The notes under the pieces: generated by a model
What the model was told of the DNA's origin: nothing
Seen by the model: the letters and a program-made list of their open reading frames with translations, nothing else
The model's database searches: none
Program-made: the position numbers and the translations under genes
Assembly: GCA_004556705.1 (NCBI GenBank)
Contig: SFGA01000004.1
Location: forward strand, 25,856-89,855
Direction: 5' to 3'
Source: Ruminococcus sp.
GTDB taxonomy: Bacteria; Bacillota; Clostridia; Oscillospirales; Acutalibacteraceae
DNA: 64,000 nt
In this document: positions 1 through 6,823 of the stretch, piece by piece
How the letters are laid out: every line of letters begins with the position of its first letter
Numbering within the stretch: position 1 is the stretch's first letter

Positions 1-399
1 TAAAACCTTTGCACCTGCGCCTATCATAACGCCGTTGCCGATTGTGGGATGCCTTTTTCCCACATCTTTACCCGTTCCGCCGAGCGTTACTCCCTGATAA
101 AGTGTAACGTCGTCGCCGATTTCGGCAGTCTCTCCGATTACCACGCCTGTTCCGTGATCGATGAAAAATCTTTTACCTATTTTTGCGGCAGGATGAATTT
201 CAATTCCTGTCTTCCTGACCGCCCGCTGAGATATCGCTCTAGCTATAAATTTATGATTATGCGTCCAAAACCAATGCGCCTTGCGGTGCATCCTTATAGC
301 CTTCAGTCCCGGATATAAAAGCAAGATTTCAGCATTTGACTTTGCGGCAGGATCCCTGTCCCTGACGGTTGCGATGTCCTCTTTTAACTGTTCGAACAT
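1..399 (-). CDS. cysE: Serine O-acetyltransferase (N-terminal 133 residues, cut by window edge)
   Basis: Acetylates L-serine with acetyl-CoA to give O-acetylserine, the precursor of cysteine, in the cytoplasm. The protein begins MFEQLKEDIATVRDRDPAA, a typical CysE N-terminal helix. It then runs into a left-handed beta-helix with hexapeptide repeats and the family signatures FIDHGTGVVIGE and GGTGKDVGKRHP. The C-terminus lies beyond base 1. The ATG at 399 has a GGAGGTG ribosome binding site about 6 nt upstream. A cysteine-type T-box leader precedes it, so expression should rise when uncharged tRNA-Cys accumulates, which fits the enzyme's role. Confidence 0.95.
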   Translation of the reverse strand, partial: MFEQLKEDIATVRDRDPAAKSNAEILLLYPGLKAIRMHRKAHWFWTHNHKFIARAISQRAVRKTGIEIHPAAKIGKRFFIDHGTGVVIGETAEIGDDVTLYQGVTLGGTGKDVGKRHPTIGNGVMIGAGAKVL

Positions 400-419
400 C
401 AAAACACCTCCGATAAAAA

Positions 420-652
420 ATAAAAAACGCCTTCAAAGTCTTACGACTCCGAAGGCGAAAAATTCGCGGTTCCACTTCGATTTGTAACTCAAAAGGCTTT
501 AACGCACCACTGCGTGCGAAGATACTGAAATTCCCTTCGCCTGCTCATAAGCGCACTTCGTAAATTCCCGTCTTAAAGGCGCTTTCAGCCGATGACGCCC
601 TCTCTCTAAAAGCATAGAAAAATACTACTCTTCTTAATCACAGCATTTTTAC
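420..652 (-). promoter_or_regulatory. T-box leader RNA, Cys-specific by inference, upstream of cysE
   Basis: The leader transcript has the T-box hallmarks in order: an AGAGAG stretch in stem I, a GCTGAAAGC segment, a specifier region reading GAAG-TGC-GC followed by TTATGAG (the TGC triplet is at 553-555, a Cys codon), and the antiterminator T-box bulge TGGAACCGCG at about 464-473. An intrinsic terminator follows. Uncharged tRNA-Cys should stabilise the antiterminator and turn on cysE. The T-box call is secure; the specifier assignment was made by eye and fits the downstream gene. Confidence 0.92.
428..457 (-). terminator. Intrinsic terminator of the cysE T-box
   Basis: On the minus strand CGCCTTC pairs with GAAGGCG around an inner GGAGTC/GACTTT stem with a GTAA loop, followed by a run of six T. 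The 5' arm overlaps the sequence that follows the T-box bulge, as required for mutually exclusive antiterminator and terminator folds. Confidence 0.9.
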
Positions 653-658
653 AAATAT

Positions 659-687
659 ATTGTACCACACTTATTTTGAATAATCAA
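659..687 (-). promoter_or_regulatory. SigA-type promoter of the T-box/cysE transcript
   Basis: Minus strand TTGATT (682-687), 17-bp spacer, TACAAT (659-664). Transcription would start near 652, just ahead of the T-box stem I. The promoter overlaps the 3' end of pgsA. Confidence 0.7.
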
Positions 688-1273
688 TCGAATTTTTACT
701 GTCTTTTATATATATTATGCCTGAAATTACCGTAAGTACCGCTGTTATCCACAAAAGTCCGTTGGAAACATTGGAAAGAGTGAGCCAAGCAGGCAATTTT
801 TCAAGGCAATTTGAATATAAAACGTCGTTGATTATATAGTCAACCTCACAAAGCAGCATTATGACAATCGTAAATGTCATTTGGCTGACTGTTTTGAGCT
901 TGCCCCAGATATTCGCAGGGATAACCGTTCCGTTTGAAGCGGCTATCATTCTTATTGACGCAATGGCAAACTCCCTTGTGAGGACTATCATTACAATCCA
1001 AATGTTGCAAAGTCCCATTTCCATTAAAGCAAGCAGCGCCGAGGTTGTCAGCACCTTATCCGCTATCGGGTCAAGGAGTTTTCCGAAGTTGGTTATCTCG
1101 CCGTTTTTTCGTGCAAGCTTACCGTCTATGGCGTCGGTTATCGCCGCTACGGAAAATATCAGCGTTGCGATTAAAAATCTGTGAGGTAAACCCTCCCAAA
1201 GAATTACTGCAAGGTAAATGGGCGTAATAATCATTCGAGCTATCGTGAGCTTGTTTGGTGTGTTTAATTTCAT
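671..1273 (-). CDS. pgsA: CDP-diacylglycerol--glycerol-3-phosphate 3-phosphatidyltransferase
   Basis: Membrane enzyme making phosphatidylglycerophosphate from CDP-diacylglycerol and glycerol-3-phosphate, the committed step to phosphatidylglycerol. The 200-residue length is normal for the family. The CDP-alcohol phosphatidyltransferase signature DG..AR........G...D...D lies at residues 47-72, with D50, G51, A54, R55, G64, D68 and D72. Several hydrophobic segments flank it. The start codon overlaps the stop of rimO by 4 nt (ATGA), so it is translationally coupled to rimO, the last but one gene of the recA-recX-rimO-pgsA group. Confidence 0.95.
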   Translation of the reverse strand: MKLNTPNKLTIARMIITPIYLAVILWEGLPHRFLIATLIFSVAAITDAIDGKLARKNGEITNFGKLLDPIADKVLTTSALLALMEMGLCNIWIVMIVLTREFAIASIRMIAASNGTVIPANIWGKLKTVSQMTFTIVIMLLCEVDYIINDVLYSNCLEKLPAWLTLSNVSNGLLWITAVLTVISGIIYIKDSKNSIDYSK

Positions 1274-2598
1274 ACTACTTCTCCGATTAAATCATATTCG
1301 TTTATACCCATTATCTCAACATCCACAAAATCGCCCTCGTTTAATTCGTAGCCGCAGGTAAAGTTAACAGTACCGTCAATTTCGGGTGCGTCACGCCAAG
1401 TTCTGCCGTAATATGTGTCTGTATATGCGTCATAGCCCTCGACAACCGTGCGCAAAACCTTGCCGATATTCTGCTCGTTGAGCCTTTCGAAGATACGGAA
1501 CTGCTGCTCCATTATCGCTTCTCCACGCTCTTTTTTAACGTCCTCGTCAATTTGGTCGGGAAGCCTTGCCGCAGGTGTTCCCTCCTCTGCCGAGTAAGCA
1601 AAGCAGCCGAGTCTGTCAAACTGTGCTTTTTCGACAAATTCCGACAGCGTTTCAAAATCCTCCTCCGTTTCGCCGGGGAAGCCTGTAATGAGAGTTGTTC
1701 TCAATACGACATCGGGGATTTTCGCCCTTATTTTTTCAACAAGAGAAAGCAAGCTGTCCATATCGCCCACACGGTTCATACGTTTGAGAACAGGTGCGCT
1801 TGCGTGCTGAATCGGAATGTCAAAATACTTAACTATTTTATCGTTATTCGCAACAACGTCGATAAGCTCGTCGGTAATCCTCTCCGGATAACAGTAGAGA
1901 ACTCTTATCCACTCCAAGCCCTCGATTTTGGCAAGTGAGGTCAAAAGTGCGGGCAAAGCGGATTTTCCGTACAAATCCTCGCCGTACCTCGTTGTGTCCT
2001 GTGCGACAACGACAATTTCCTTTACGCCTGAACGCACAAGGTCTTGAGCCTCTTTGATTATATCCTCGGGCTGTCTTGAACGGAATTCGCCTCTGATTGA
2101 TGGAATTGCGCAATAAGTACAGTGGTTTGAACAACCCTCTGCGATTTTAAGATAAGCAAAATATGACGGAGTTGTGAGCATTCTCTCGCCGTTCAAGGGC
2201 AAGCAGGCTTTGTCCGCAAAGCTCTCGATAGTTTCGTCGGACTCCAACGTATTTTTGCATATTTCGCAAATGTCGCCGTTTGAGCCGATACCTACAACCG
2301 CATCAACCTCGGGAAATTCCTTTGCAATTTCTTCCCTGTACCTCTCCGCAAGGCAACCCGTAACGATTATTTTACCGATAACACCCTCGTTTTTCAGCTC
2401 GACCATATCAAGTATATTTTCAATAGCCTCTTTTTTGGCATCCTCGATAAAGCCGCAGGTGTTTATAATTACCGCATCTGCACCGTCAACGTCATCTGTA
2501 ATTTCAAATCCGTTTTGGGCAAGACGTGCAAGCATAATTTCGGCGTCAACCTGATTTTTGGGGCAGCCGAGTGAAATCATACCTATTTTTTTACTCAT
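1270..2598 (-). CDS. rimO: Ribosomal protein uS12 methylthiotransferase
   Basis: Radical SAM enzyme that methylthiolates an aspartate of ribosomal protein S12. Counting from the ATG at 2598, the N-terminal MTTase domain carries the [4Fe-4S] cysteines C12 (in SLGCPKN), C48 and C82. The radical SAM triad CSNHCTYC is at C156, C160 and C163, and a C-terminal TRAM domain follows. The gene could start 12 nt further up at 2610. I prefer 2598 because MSKKIGMISLGCPKN matches the usual RimO N-terminus; neither start has ideal Shine-Dalgarno spacing. It overlaps the recX stop by 8 nt. Confidence 0.95.
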   Translation of the reverse strand: MSKKIGMISLGCPKNQVDAEIMLARLAQNGFEITDDVDGADAVIINTCGFIEDAKKEAIENILDMVELKNEGVIGKIIVTGCLAERYREEIAKEFPEVDAVVGIGSNGDICEICKNTLESDETIESFADKACLPLNGERMLTTPSYFAYLKIAEGCSNHCTYCAIPSIRGEFRSRQPEDIIKEAQDLVRSGVKEIVVVAQDTTRYGEDLYGKSALPALLTSLAKIEGLEWIRVLYCYPERITDELIDVVANNDKIVKYFDIPIQHASAPVLKRMNRVGDMDSLLSLVEKIRAKIPDVVLRTTLITGFPGETEEDFETLSEFVEKAQFDRLGCFAYSAEEGTPAARLPDQIDEDVKKERGEAIMEQQFRIFERLNEQNIGKVLRTVVEGYDAYTDTYYGRTWRDAPEIDGTVNFTCGYELNEGDFVDVEIMGINEYDLIGEVV

Positions 2599-3229
2599 AG
2601 TAATTACCATTGCCTTTCAAGTCATTGTCCGTATCCGCAACCTCGTTCAACGCCTTTTTTATATCGGAATAGGAATATCCCATTCTCATCAAGCCGTTTA
2701 TTGTCCGTTTGATATTTTTTTCATCGGACAGCTTATTGCGGTATTTTGAATTCAACAATAATATAATACGATTAAAATCGTCTTTGTCAAGTGATTTTAC
2801 TGTTTCGCTTGCAATTTCCAATGTAATTCCCTTTTGCTTTAGTTCCTGTTCGATTCTTTTAGGACTGTATTTTTTTCGTTCGTACAACTCTTGCGCGTAA
2901 AGCTCGGCAAAGGCTTTATCATCAATAAGGCGAAGCTCCTCAAGCCTGTCGGCTGCCGACTGTGCCGCCTCTTTAGGATATTTTTGCAATAGCTTTGTTA
3001 TAATTTCTTTTTTTGAATGAGCACGGCGGGAAAGCAGGCTCATTCCGTTTAAGAAAGCACGACGGGAGTTGACCGAGCACTCAAGTTCAGCCAACTCCTC
3101 TTCATCTATCCTGTTAAAATTATGCCATTTTTCAGAGTACCAGAAGTTACTGTCAACGGTCATTTTGTATTCGCCGTCGATATAAATATGTATCTTCTGC
3201 GCTCTTCCCGTTTTAACGCTAAGCTCCAT
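2591..3229 (-). CDS. recX: Regulatory protein RecX
   Basis: Modulator of RecA filament formation. The protein has 212 residues with the three-repeat helical architecture of the RecX family and the typical segment LLSRRAHSKKEI (near residue 64). It starts 2 nt after the recA stop, so the two genes are co-transcribed under the LexA-controlled recA promoter. The N-terminal beta-rich extension (ELSVKTGRAQKIHIYIDGEY) is common in Firmicutes RecX. Confidence 0.93.
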   Translation of the reverse strand: MELSVKTGRAQKIHIYIDGEYKMTVDSNFWYSEKWHNFNRIDEEELAELECSVNSRRAFLNGMSLLSRRAHSKKEIITKLLQKYPKEAAQSAADRLEELRLIDDKAFAELYAQELYERKKYSPKRIEQELKQKGITLEIASETVKSLDKDDFNRIILLLNSKYRNKLSDEKNIKRTINGLMRMGYSYSDIKKALNEVADTDNDLKGNGNYYE

Positions 3230-3231
3230 AA

Positions 3232-4359
3232 TTATTCATCGTCAACGATAATGTCGATTTTCGCCCTTGCTTCATCCTTAGTTGTAGCAACAGGCTTATA
3301 AGCGATAACTTCATCTTCGCCGTCAAAATCGTCAGTCTTATTTCTCGATTCTTCAATCTTCTCTCTGATTTTAGCTTCGATTTCATTAGCGATTTCGGGA
3401 TTATCTCTGAGGTACTGCTTGGTGTTCTCCCTGCCCTGTCCGACTCTCGTCTCGCCGTAAGAGAACCATGCCCCGCTTTTCTTCATTATATCCATTGAAA
3501 CAGCCATATCGACAAGCTCGCTCTCTCTCGAAATACCCTCGCCGAACATAATATCAAATTCAGCCGTCTTAAATGGCGGAGCTACCTTGTTTTTAACAAT
3601 TTTAACCTTTGTATGTGAGCCGATAAATTCGCCGTTAGTTCCCTTGAGTGATTCCGTTCTGCGTACATCCATACGGATACTTGCGTAGAATTTAAGTGCA
3701 CGACCGCCTGTTGTGGTTTCGGGATTTCCGAAAACAACGCCGACTTTTTCACGAAGCTGGTTAATGAAAATGATTATTGTATTTGATTTTGAAATAACGC
3801 CTGCAAGCTTACGCATAGCCTGTGACATAAGTCTTGCGTGTGCGCCCATGTGGCTGTCGCCCATCTCGCCGTCAATTTCAGCTCTCGGAACAAGTGCGGC
3901 AACAGAGTCAACAACAATTATGTCAAGAGCACCCGAACGTGCCAGCTGTTCAACAATTTCAAGTGCCTGCTCGCCGTCGTCGGGCTGTGAAACAAGCAAG
4001 GAGTCAACGTCAACTCCGAGATTATGAGCGTAAATCGGGTCAAGAGCGTGCTCTGCGTCAACAAACGCAGCCTCTCCGCCTGCCTTTTGAGCCTCGGCAA
4101 CTGCATGGAGCGCAAGAGTGGTTTTACCTGAGGACTCGGGTCCGTATATTTCAATAATTCTGCCCTTCGGGAAACCGCCGATACCCGTTGCGGCATCAAG
4201 AGCTATTGAGCCTGTGGGAATTGCCTCGATATTAAGAGCGTTACCCTCGCCCAAGCGCATAATTGCGCCCTCGCCGTATTTTTTCTCAATCTGCGAAAGA
4301 GCAGTTTCAAGAGCTTTCTTTTTATTATCGTTTTTTGATATACCTGTTTTCGGTGCCAT
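3232..4359 (-). CDS. recA: Recombinase RecA
   Basis: DNA-dependent ATPase that drives homologous recombination and activates the SOS response. The Walker A motif GPESSGKT is at residues 73-80, followed by the conserved MGDSHMGAHARLMSQAMRKL loop-L1 region and the GGRALKFYASIRMDVRR segment. The C-terminal tail is acidic, as usual. The ATG at 4359 is chosen over an in-frame start at 4383 because it gives the standard N-terminus and has a GAGGT ribosome binding site 8 nt upstream. Regulation is probably by LexA. Confidence 0.98.
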   Translation of the reverse strand: MAPKTGISKNDNKKKALETALSQIEKKYGEGAIMRLGEGNALNIEAIPTGSIALDAATGIGGFPKGRIIEIYGPESSGKTTLALHAVAEAQKAGGEAAFVDAEHALDPIYAHNLGVDVDSLLVSQPDDGEQALEIVEQLARSGALDIIVVDSVAALVPRAEIDGEMGDSHMGAHARLMSQAMRKLAGVISKSNTIIIFINQLREKVGVVFGNPETTTGGRALKFYASIRMDVRRTESLKGTNGEFIGSHTKVKIVKNKVAPPFKTAEFDIMFGEGISRESELVDMAVSMDIMKKSGAWFSYGETRVGQGRENTKQYLRDNPEIANEIEAKIREKIEESRNKTDDFDGEDEVIAYKPVATTKDEARAKIDIIVDDE

Positions 4360-4376
4360 TATTTCAACCTCACAAT

Positions 4377-4390
4377 CGCACAAATGTTCG
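4377..4390 (-). promoter_or_regulatory. LexA (SOS) operator of recA
   Basis: The minus strand reads CGAACATTTGTGCG, which matches the Firmicutes LexA/DinR consensus CGAAC-N4-GTTCG at all but one position of its two arms. It lies just downstream of the -10 element, overlapping or immediately following the expected start site, a position suited to repression. Confidence 0.8.
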
Positions 4391-4398
4391 TTTTCTAA

Positions 4399-4427
4399 AT
4401 TATATATGATACTGTGTAAAAATGCAA
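4399..4427 (-). promoter_or_regulatory. SigA-type promoter of recA-recX-rimO-pgsA
   Basis: Minus strand TTGCAT (4422-4427), 17-bp spacer, TATAAT (4399-4404). The LexA box follows directly. Confidence 0.82.
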
Positions 4428-4548
4428 GTGTTTTTTAATAATTTTATAAAAATTCAGGCAAAATATTTTACTGTCGTCGTTTATTTCGCTGTTTTATCAG
4501 CTAAAAAGGAAAAAAGAGCAAATTTTTTATATTTTTTTGTAAAAAGGC

Positions 4549-4577
4549 TTGCATTTAGTTAAATATTCTGTTAAAAT
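4549..4577 (+). promoter_or_regulatory. SigA-type promoter of rpmB
   Basis: TTGCAT (4549-4554), 17-bp spacer, TAAAAT (4572-4577), ending about 36 nt upstream of the rpmB start codon. Confidence 0.75.
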
Positions 4578-4613
4578 ACTGTCTGTTATCGATTAAAGGA
4601 GGTGCCTCGCACT

Positions 4614-4799
4614 ATGGCAAAATGTGAATTCTGCGGAAAAGATGTTGCTTTCGGCATTAAAGTTTCTCACTCACACAGACGTTCTAACAGAACTTGGAAG
4701 CCTAATGTAAAAAGAGTTAGAGCAATCGTAAACGGCTCTCCTAAAAGAGTTTATGCTTGCACTCGTTGCCTTCGTTCAGGCAAGGTTACAAGAGCTTAA
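4614..4799 (+). CDS. rpmB: 50S ribosomal protein L28 (zinc-binding form)
   Basis: Large-subunit ribosomal protein of 61 residues starting MAKCEFCGKDVAFG. It keeps both cysteine pairs (CEFC near the N-terminus and CTRC near the C-terminus), so it is the zinc-ribbon (C+) version. The ATG at 4614 is preceded by AAAGGAGGT at a spacing of about 10 nt; an upstream in-frame GTG at 4602 would lie on the ribosome binding site itself. It is a single-gene unit with its own promoter and terminator, divergent from recA. Confidence 0.97.
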   Translation: MAKCEFCGKDVAFGIKVSHSHRRSNRTWKPNVKRVRAIVNGSPKRVYACTRCLRSGKVTRA

Positions 4800-4819
4800 C
4801 TTAATTGCTGAATGAACTT

Positions 4820-4846
4820 ACGCTCACCAAAAGGTGAGCGTTTTTT
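4820..4846 (+). terminator. Intrinsic terminator of rpmB
   Basis: ACGCTCACC pairs with GGTGAGCGT around an AAAA loop, followed by six T. Confidence 0.92.
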
Positions 4847-4887
4847 CTTTATGCTTTATGTGCTTTAAATGTATTTCACACACGCAA

Positions 4888-4920
4888 AACGGGATACCCT
4901 CTTTTTGAGAGTATCCCGTT
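4888..4920 (-). terminator. Terminator-like hairpin after pduL
   Basis: A 14-bp stem (AACGGGATACCCTC with GAGAGTATCCCGTT, one G-T pair) with a T5 loop. On the minus strand it is followed by TTTTG. It lies 16 nt beyond the pduL stop and probably ends the hexuronate operon. Confidence 0.75.
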
Positions 4921-4935
4921 AATTTTGTAAATAAA

Positions 4936-5511
4936 TCAGTCAAGAATTACGCCCATAACACCTGCGGGTGCAAGAACTGCGTTTGCCTCGTCCGTGTCAA
5001 TGTGCATTGCGAGAGCATACTGCGGATTTACTCTTACGACCGTGTCGCCGAAAACAAGCGAACGCTCTGCCGAGTCAATTTTAACAGATACAACCTGCTT
5101 GTCCTTAAGACCGTACTTTTCAGCATCCTCGGGAGTCATATGTATATGACGCTTTGCAACAATAACGCCCTCTTTAAGCTCAAGCTCGCCCTTAGGTCCT
5201 ACAAGCTTGCAAGCACCGCTGCCTGCGATATCGCCTGATTCTCTGACAGGCGCTTTAACGCCGATTGAACGAGCGTCGGAAGCTGAAATCTCAACCTGAC
5301 AAGCACTTCTGACAGGTCCGAGAATTGAAACTGCCGGGAAAGAAGATTTCTCGCCGATTACCTGTACTCTTTCCTCACAAGCGTACTGACCGGGCTGTGA
5401 AAGATCTTTTTTCTTTGTAAGCTCATAGCCTTCGCCGAAAAGAACCTCGAGAGCCTCCTTCGTTACGTGAACGTGACGTGCCGACGTTTCAACTAAAACT
5501 GTTTTTTCCAT
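4936..5511 (-). CDS. pduL: PduL-type phosphate acyltransferase
   Basis: Interconverts acyl-CoA and acyl-phosphate (acetyl or propanoyl). Two tandem PduL beta-barrel domains are visible. The metal-binding histidines are in RHVHV (H13, H15) and KRHIHM (H122, H124), with a further H170. The 191-residue protein begins directly at the first domain, so it lacks the N-terminal encapsulation helix of microcompartment PduL. No shell protein is encoded nearby. This fits a cytosolic acetate-forming role replacing Pta. It is the last gene of the hexuronate operon, 24 nt after eda. Confidence 0.92.
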   Translation of the reverse strand: MEKTVLVETSARHVHVTKEALEVLFGEGYELTKKKDLSQPGQYACEERVQVIGEKSSFPAVSILGPVRSACQVEISASDARSIGVKAPVRESGDIAGSGACKLVGPKGELELKEGVIVAKRHIHMTPEDAEKYGLKDKQVVSVKIDSAERSLVFGDTVVRVNPQYALAMHIDTDEANAVLAPAGVMGVILD

Positions 5512-5535
5512 TTCTAAATACCTTCTCTTATTGTA

Positions 5536-6189
5536 TTATAAACCTAACTCGGCTCTTGCCGCCTTGATATTGGCAACAAACTTTTTACCGGTTTCGGTTA
5601 TTTGCTTATAATCGCCTGTTTTTGCACCTGCGGTAAGCGACGAGCCTGCACCTACGGCAACTGCGCCTGCTTTTATCCACTCTCCGACATTATCTGCGTT
5701 AACTCCGCCTGTGGGCATCATTTTAGCATACGGGATAGGTCCTTTAATATCCTTGATAATCTTGGGTCCAAAGAGGTCTGCGGGGAATACCTTGAGAATA
5801 TCCGCACCGTTTTCCATAGCGATAAGACCGTCTCTGACTGTCATAATACCGGGCATCATAGGAACTCTGTAACGGTTGCAAAGATGCAAAGTATCCAAGT
5901 CAAGAGCAGGGCTTACAATATACTGTGCGCCCGAAAGCATTGCTATTCTTGCGGTTGTAGCGTCAAGCACCGTGCCTGCACCGAGAATAATCTCATCGGG
6001 GGTGTAGCGTTTTGCAAGCTCCTCGATAACCTTATCGGCGTGAGGAACGGTAAAGGTAAGCTCGATTGCGGCAACTCCGCCCTCAAGACAAGCATCTGTA
6101 ATCCTTATAGCCTTGTCAACAGACTCGGCACGGACAACGGCAACTATACCGCAGTCCTGAATTTTAGTAAGTATTTTTTCCTTATCCAT
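5536..6189 (-). CDS. eda: 2-dehydro-3-deoxy-6-phosphogluconate aldolase (KDPG aldolase)
   Basis: Splits KDPG into pyruvate and glyceraldehyde-3-phosphate, the last dedicated step of hexuronate catabolism. It is a class I aldolase of 217 residues. The Schiff-base lysine is K133 in ADILKVFPADLFGP and the catalytic glutamate is E43 in AIELTFT. The C-terminal MPTGGVN phosphate-binding loop is intact. It may also act on 4-hydroxy-2-oxoglutarate. It follows the RAYT gene by 18 nt, and pduL follows 24 nt later. Confidence 0.95.
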   Translation of the reverse strand: MDKEKILTKIQDCGIVAVVRAESVDKAIRITDACLEGGVAAIELTFTVPHADKVIEELAKRYTPDEIILGAGTVLDATTARIAMLSGAQYIVSPALDLDTLHLCNRYRVPMMPGIMTVRDGLIAMENGADILKVFPADLFGPKIIKDIKGPIPYAKMMPTGGVNADNVGEWIKAGAVAVGAGSSLTAGAKTGDYKQITETGKKFVANIKAARAELGL

Positions 6190-6207
6190 ATTTAACTCCT
6201 GAAATAT

Positions 6208-6714
6208 TTATTCATTTTTCAAACACCAACGAAGTGGGTTTTCATCAATATATCTTTGCCTAAAATATAAATCTTCATCATCACGAATAATATGGTCATA
6301 AAAGCTTCGTTCCCATATTTTACCGACAATTTGATTGTTTTCTCCGCAAGTGTCAATCCACTTATTATAGACCAAAGATTTATAAGCTCCAATAATAGCG
6401 CTTACCGTAGGGACAGGGCTCGCCCCTGTCCGAGCATTGTGTTCCTTAACCTCAATAATCAAATGAATATGATTTGGCATTATAATATAGTTTACAACTT
6501 TAATATTAAAAAGCTTTTCTATATTAAATAAATTAGCTTTACAAATTTTGCCTAATCTAGTCAAAATAACCTGCGGACAGCCGCAAGGGCTGTCCCTACG
6601 GTCAGTAATATACGACAATGAGTACTTCTTTTCAAATGTGCATATAGTTACAAAATACAAACCGCTGTTAGAATAATCATATCCTTTGAGCCTAAGATTC
6701 TTTCGCTGTTTCAT
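6208..6714 (-). CDS. REP-associated tyrosine transposase (Y1/HUH family)
   Basis: Single-strand DNA nuclease related to IS200/IS605 TnpA, thought to mobilise REP palindromes. The 168-residue protein has the HUH motif NHIHL at residues 81-85 and the C-terminal WERSFYDHIIRD...YIDENPLRW block typical of this family; Y139 is a candidate catalytic tyrosine. It sits inside the hexuronate operon between kdgK and eda, with its own promoter. Two 21-bp REP-like palindromes lie inside the coding sequence and are translated as RRDSPCGCPQ and ARTGASPVPT without breaking the frame. The loops would be surface insertions; activity is not certain. Confidence 0.9.
   Translation of the reverse strand: MKQRKNLRLKGYDYSNSGLYFVTICTFEKKYSLSYITDRRDSPCGCPQVILTRLGKICKANLFNIEKLFNIKVVNYIIMPNHIHLIIEVKEHNARTGASPVPTVSAIIGAYKSLVYNKWIDTCGENNQIVGKIWERSFYDHIIRDDEDLYFRQRYIDENPLRWCLKNE
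6404..6431 (+). repeat. REP-like palindrome, copy 1 (inside RAYT)
   Basis: The palindrome core is at 6411-6431: GGACAGGG, loop CTCGC, CCCTGTCC. It is preceded by the flank ACCGTAG, so ACCGTAGGGACAG occupies 6404-6416. Copy 2 shares this flank in inverted orientation about 160 nt away. Confidence 0.85.
6575..6602 (-). repeat. REP-like palindrome, copy 2 (inside RAYT, inverted)
   Basis: The core is at 6575-6595: GGACAGCC, loop GCAAG, GGCTGTCC. Read on the minus strand, the 13-mer ACCGTAGGGACAG of copy 1 is repeated exactly at 6590-6602. The two copies therefore form an inverted pair resembling a BIME. Confidence 0.85.
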
Positions 6715-6743
6715 ATTTACTCGTTACCTTTGCAACGTTATAT

Positions 6744-6772
6744 ATATTACGAAAAAAACTAATTCCTGTCAA
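6744..6772 (-). promoter_or_regulatory. SigA-type promoter ahead of RAYT-eda-pduL
   Basis: Minus strand TTGACA (6767-6772), 17-bp spacer, TAATAT (6744-6749), in the 109-nt gap between kdgK and the RAYT gene. It could drive RAYT and also eda and pduL independently of the uxuA promoter. Confidence 0.75.
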
Positions 6773-6823
6773 CCCTATAACTGCTATTTCAAGGTTGCGG
6801 AACGCAGTACCACGGAAAAATAT

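Noticed and set aside
4936..5511. pduL as part of a bacterial microcompartment
   Set aside because: No shell proteins or signature enzymes are nearby and the N-terminal encapsulation peptide is missing.
5602..6195. 197-codon plus-strand frame opposite eda
   Set aside because: Cys/His-rich composition typical of an antisense shadow, with no start signals; the aldolase on the minus strand has all active-site residues.
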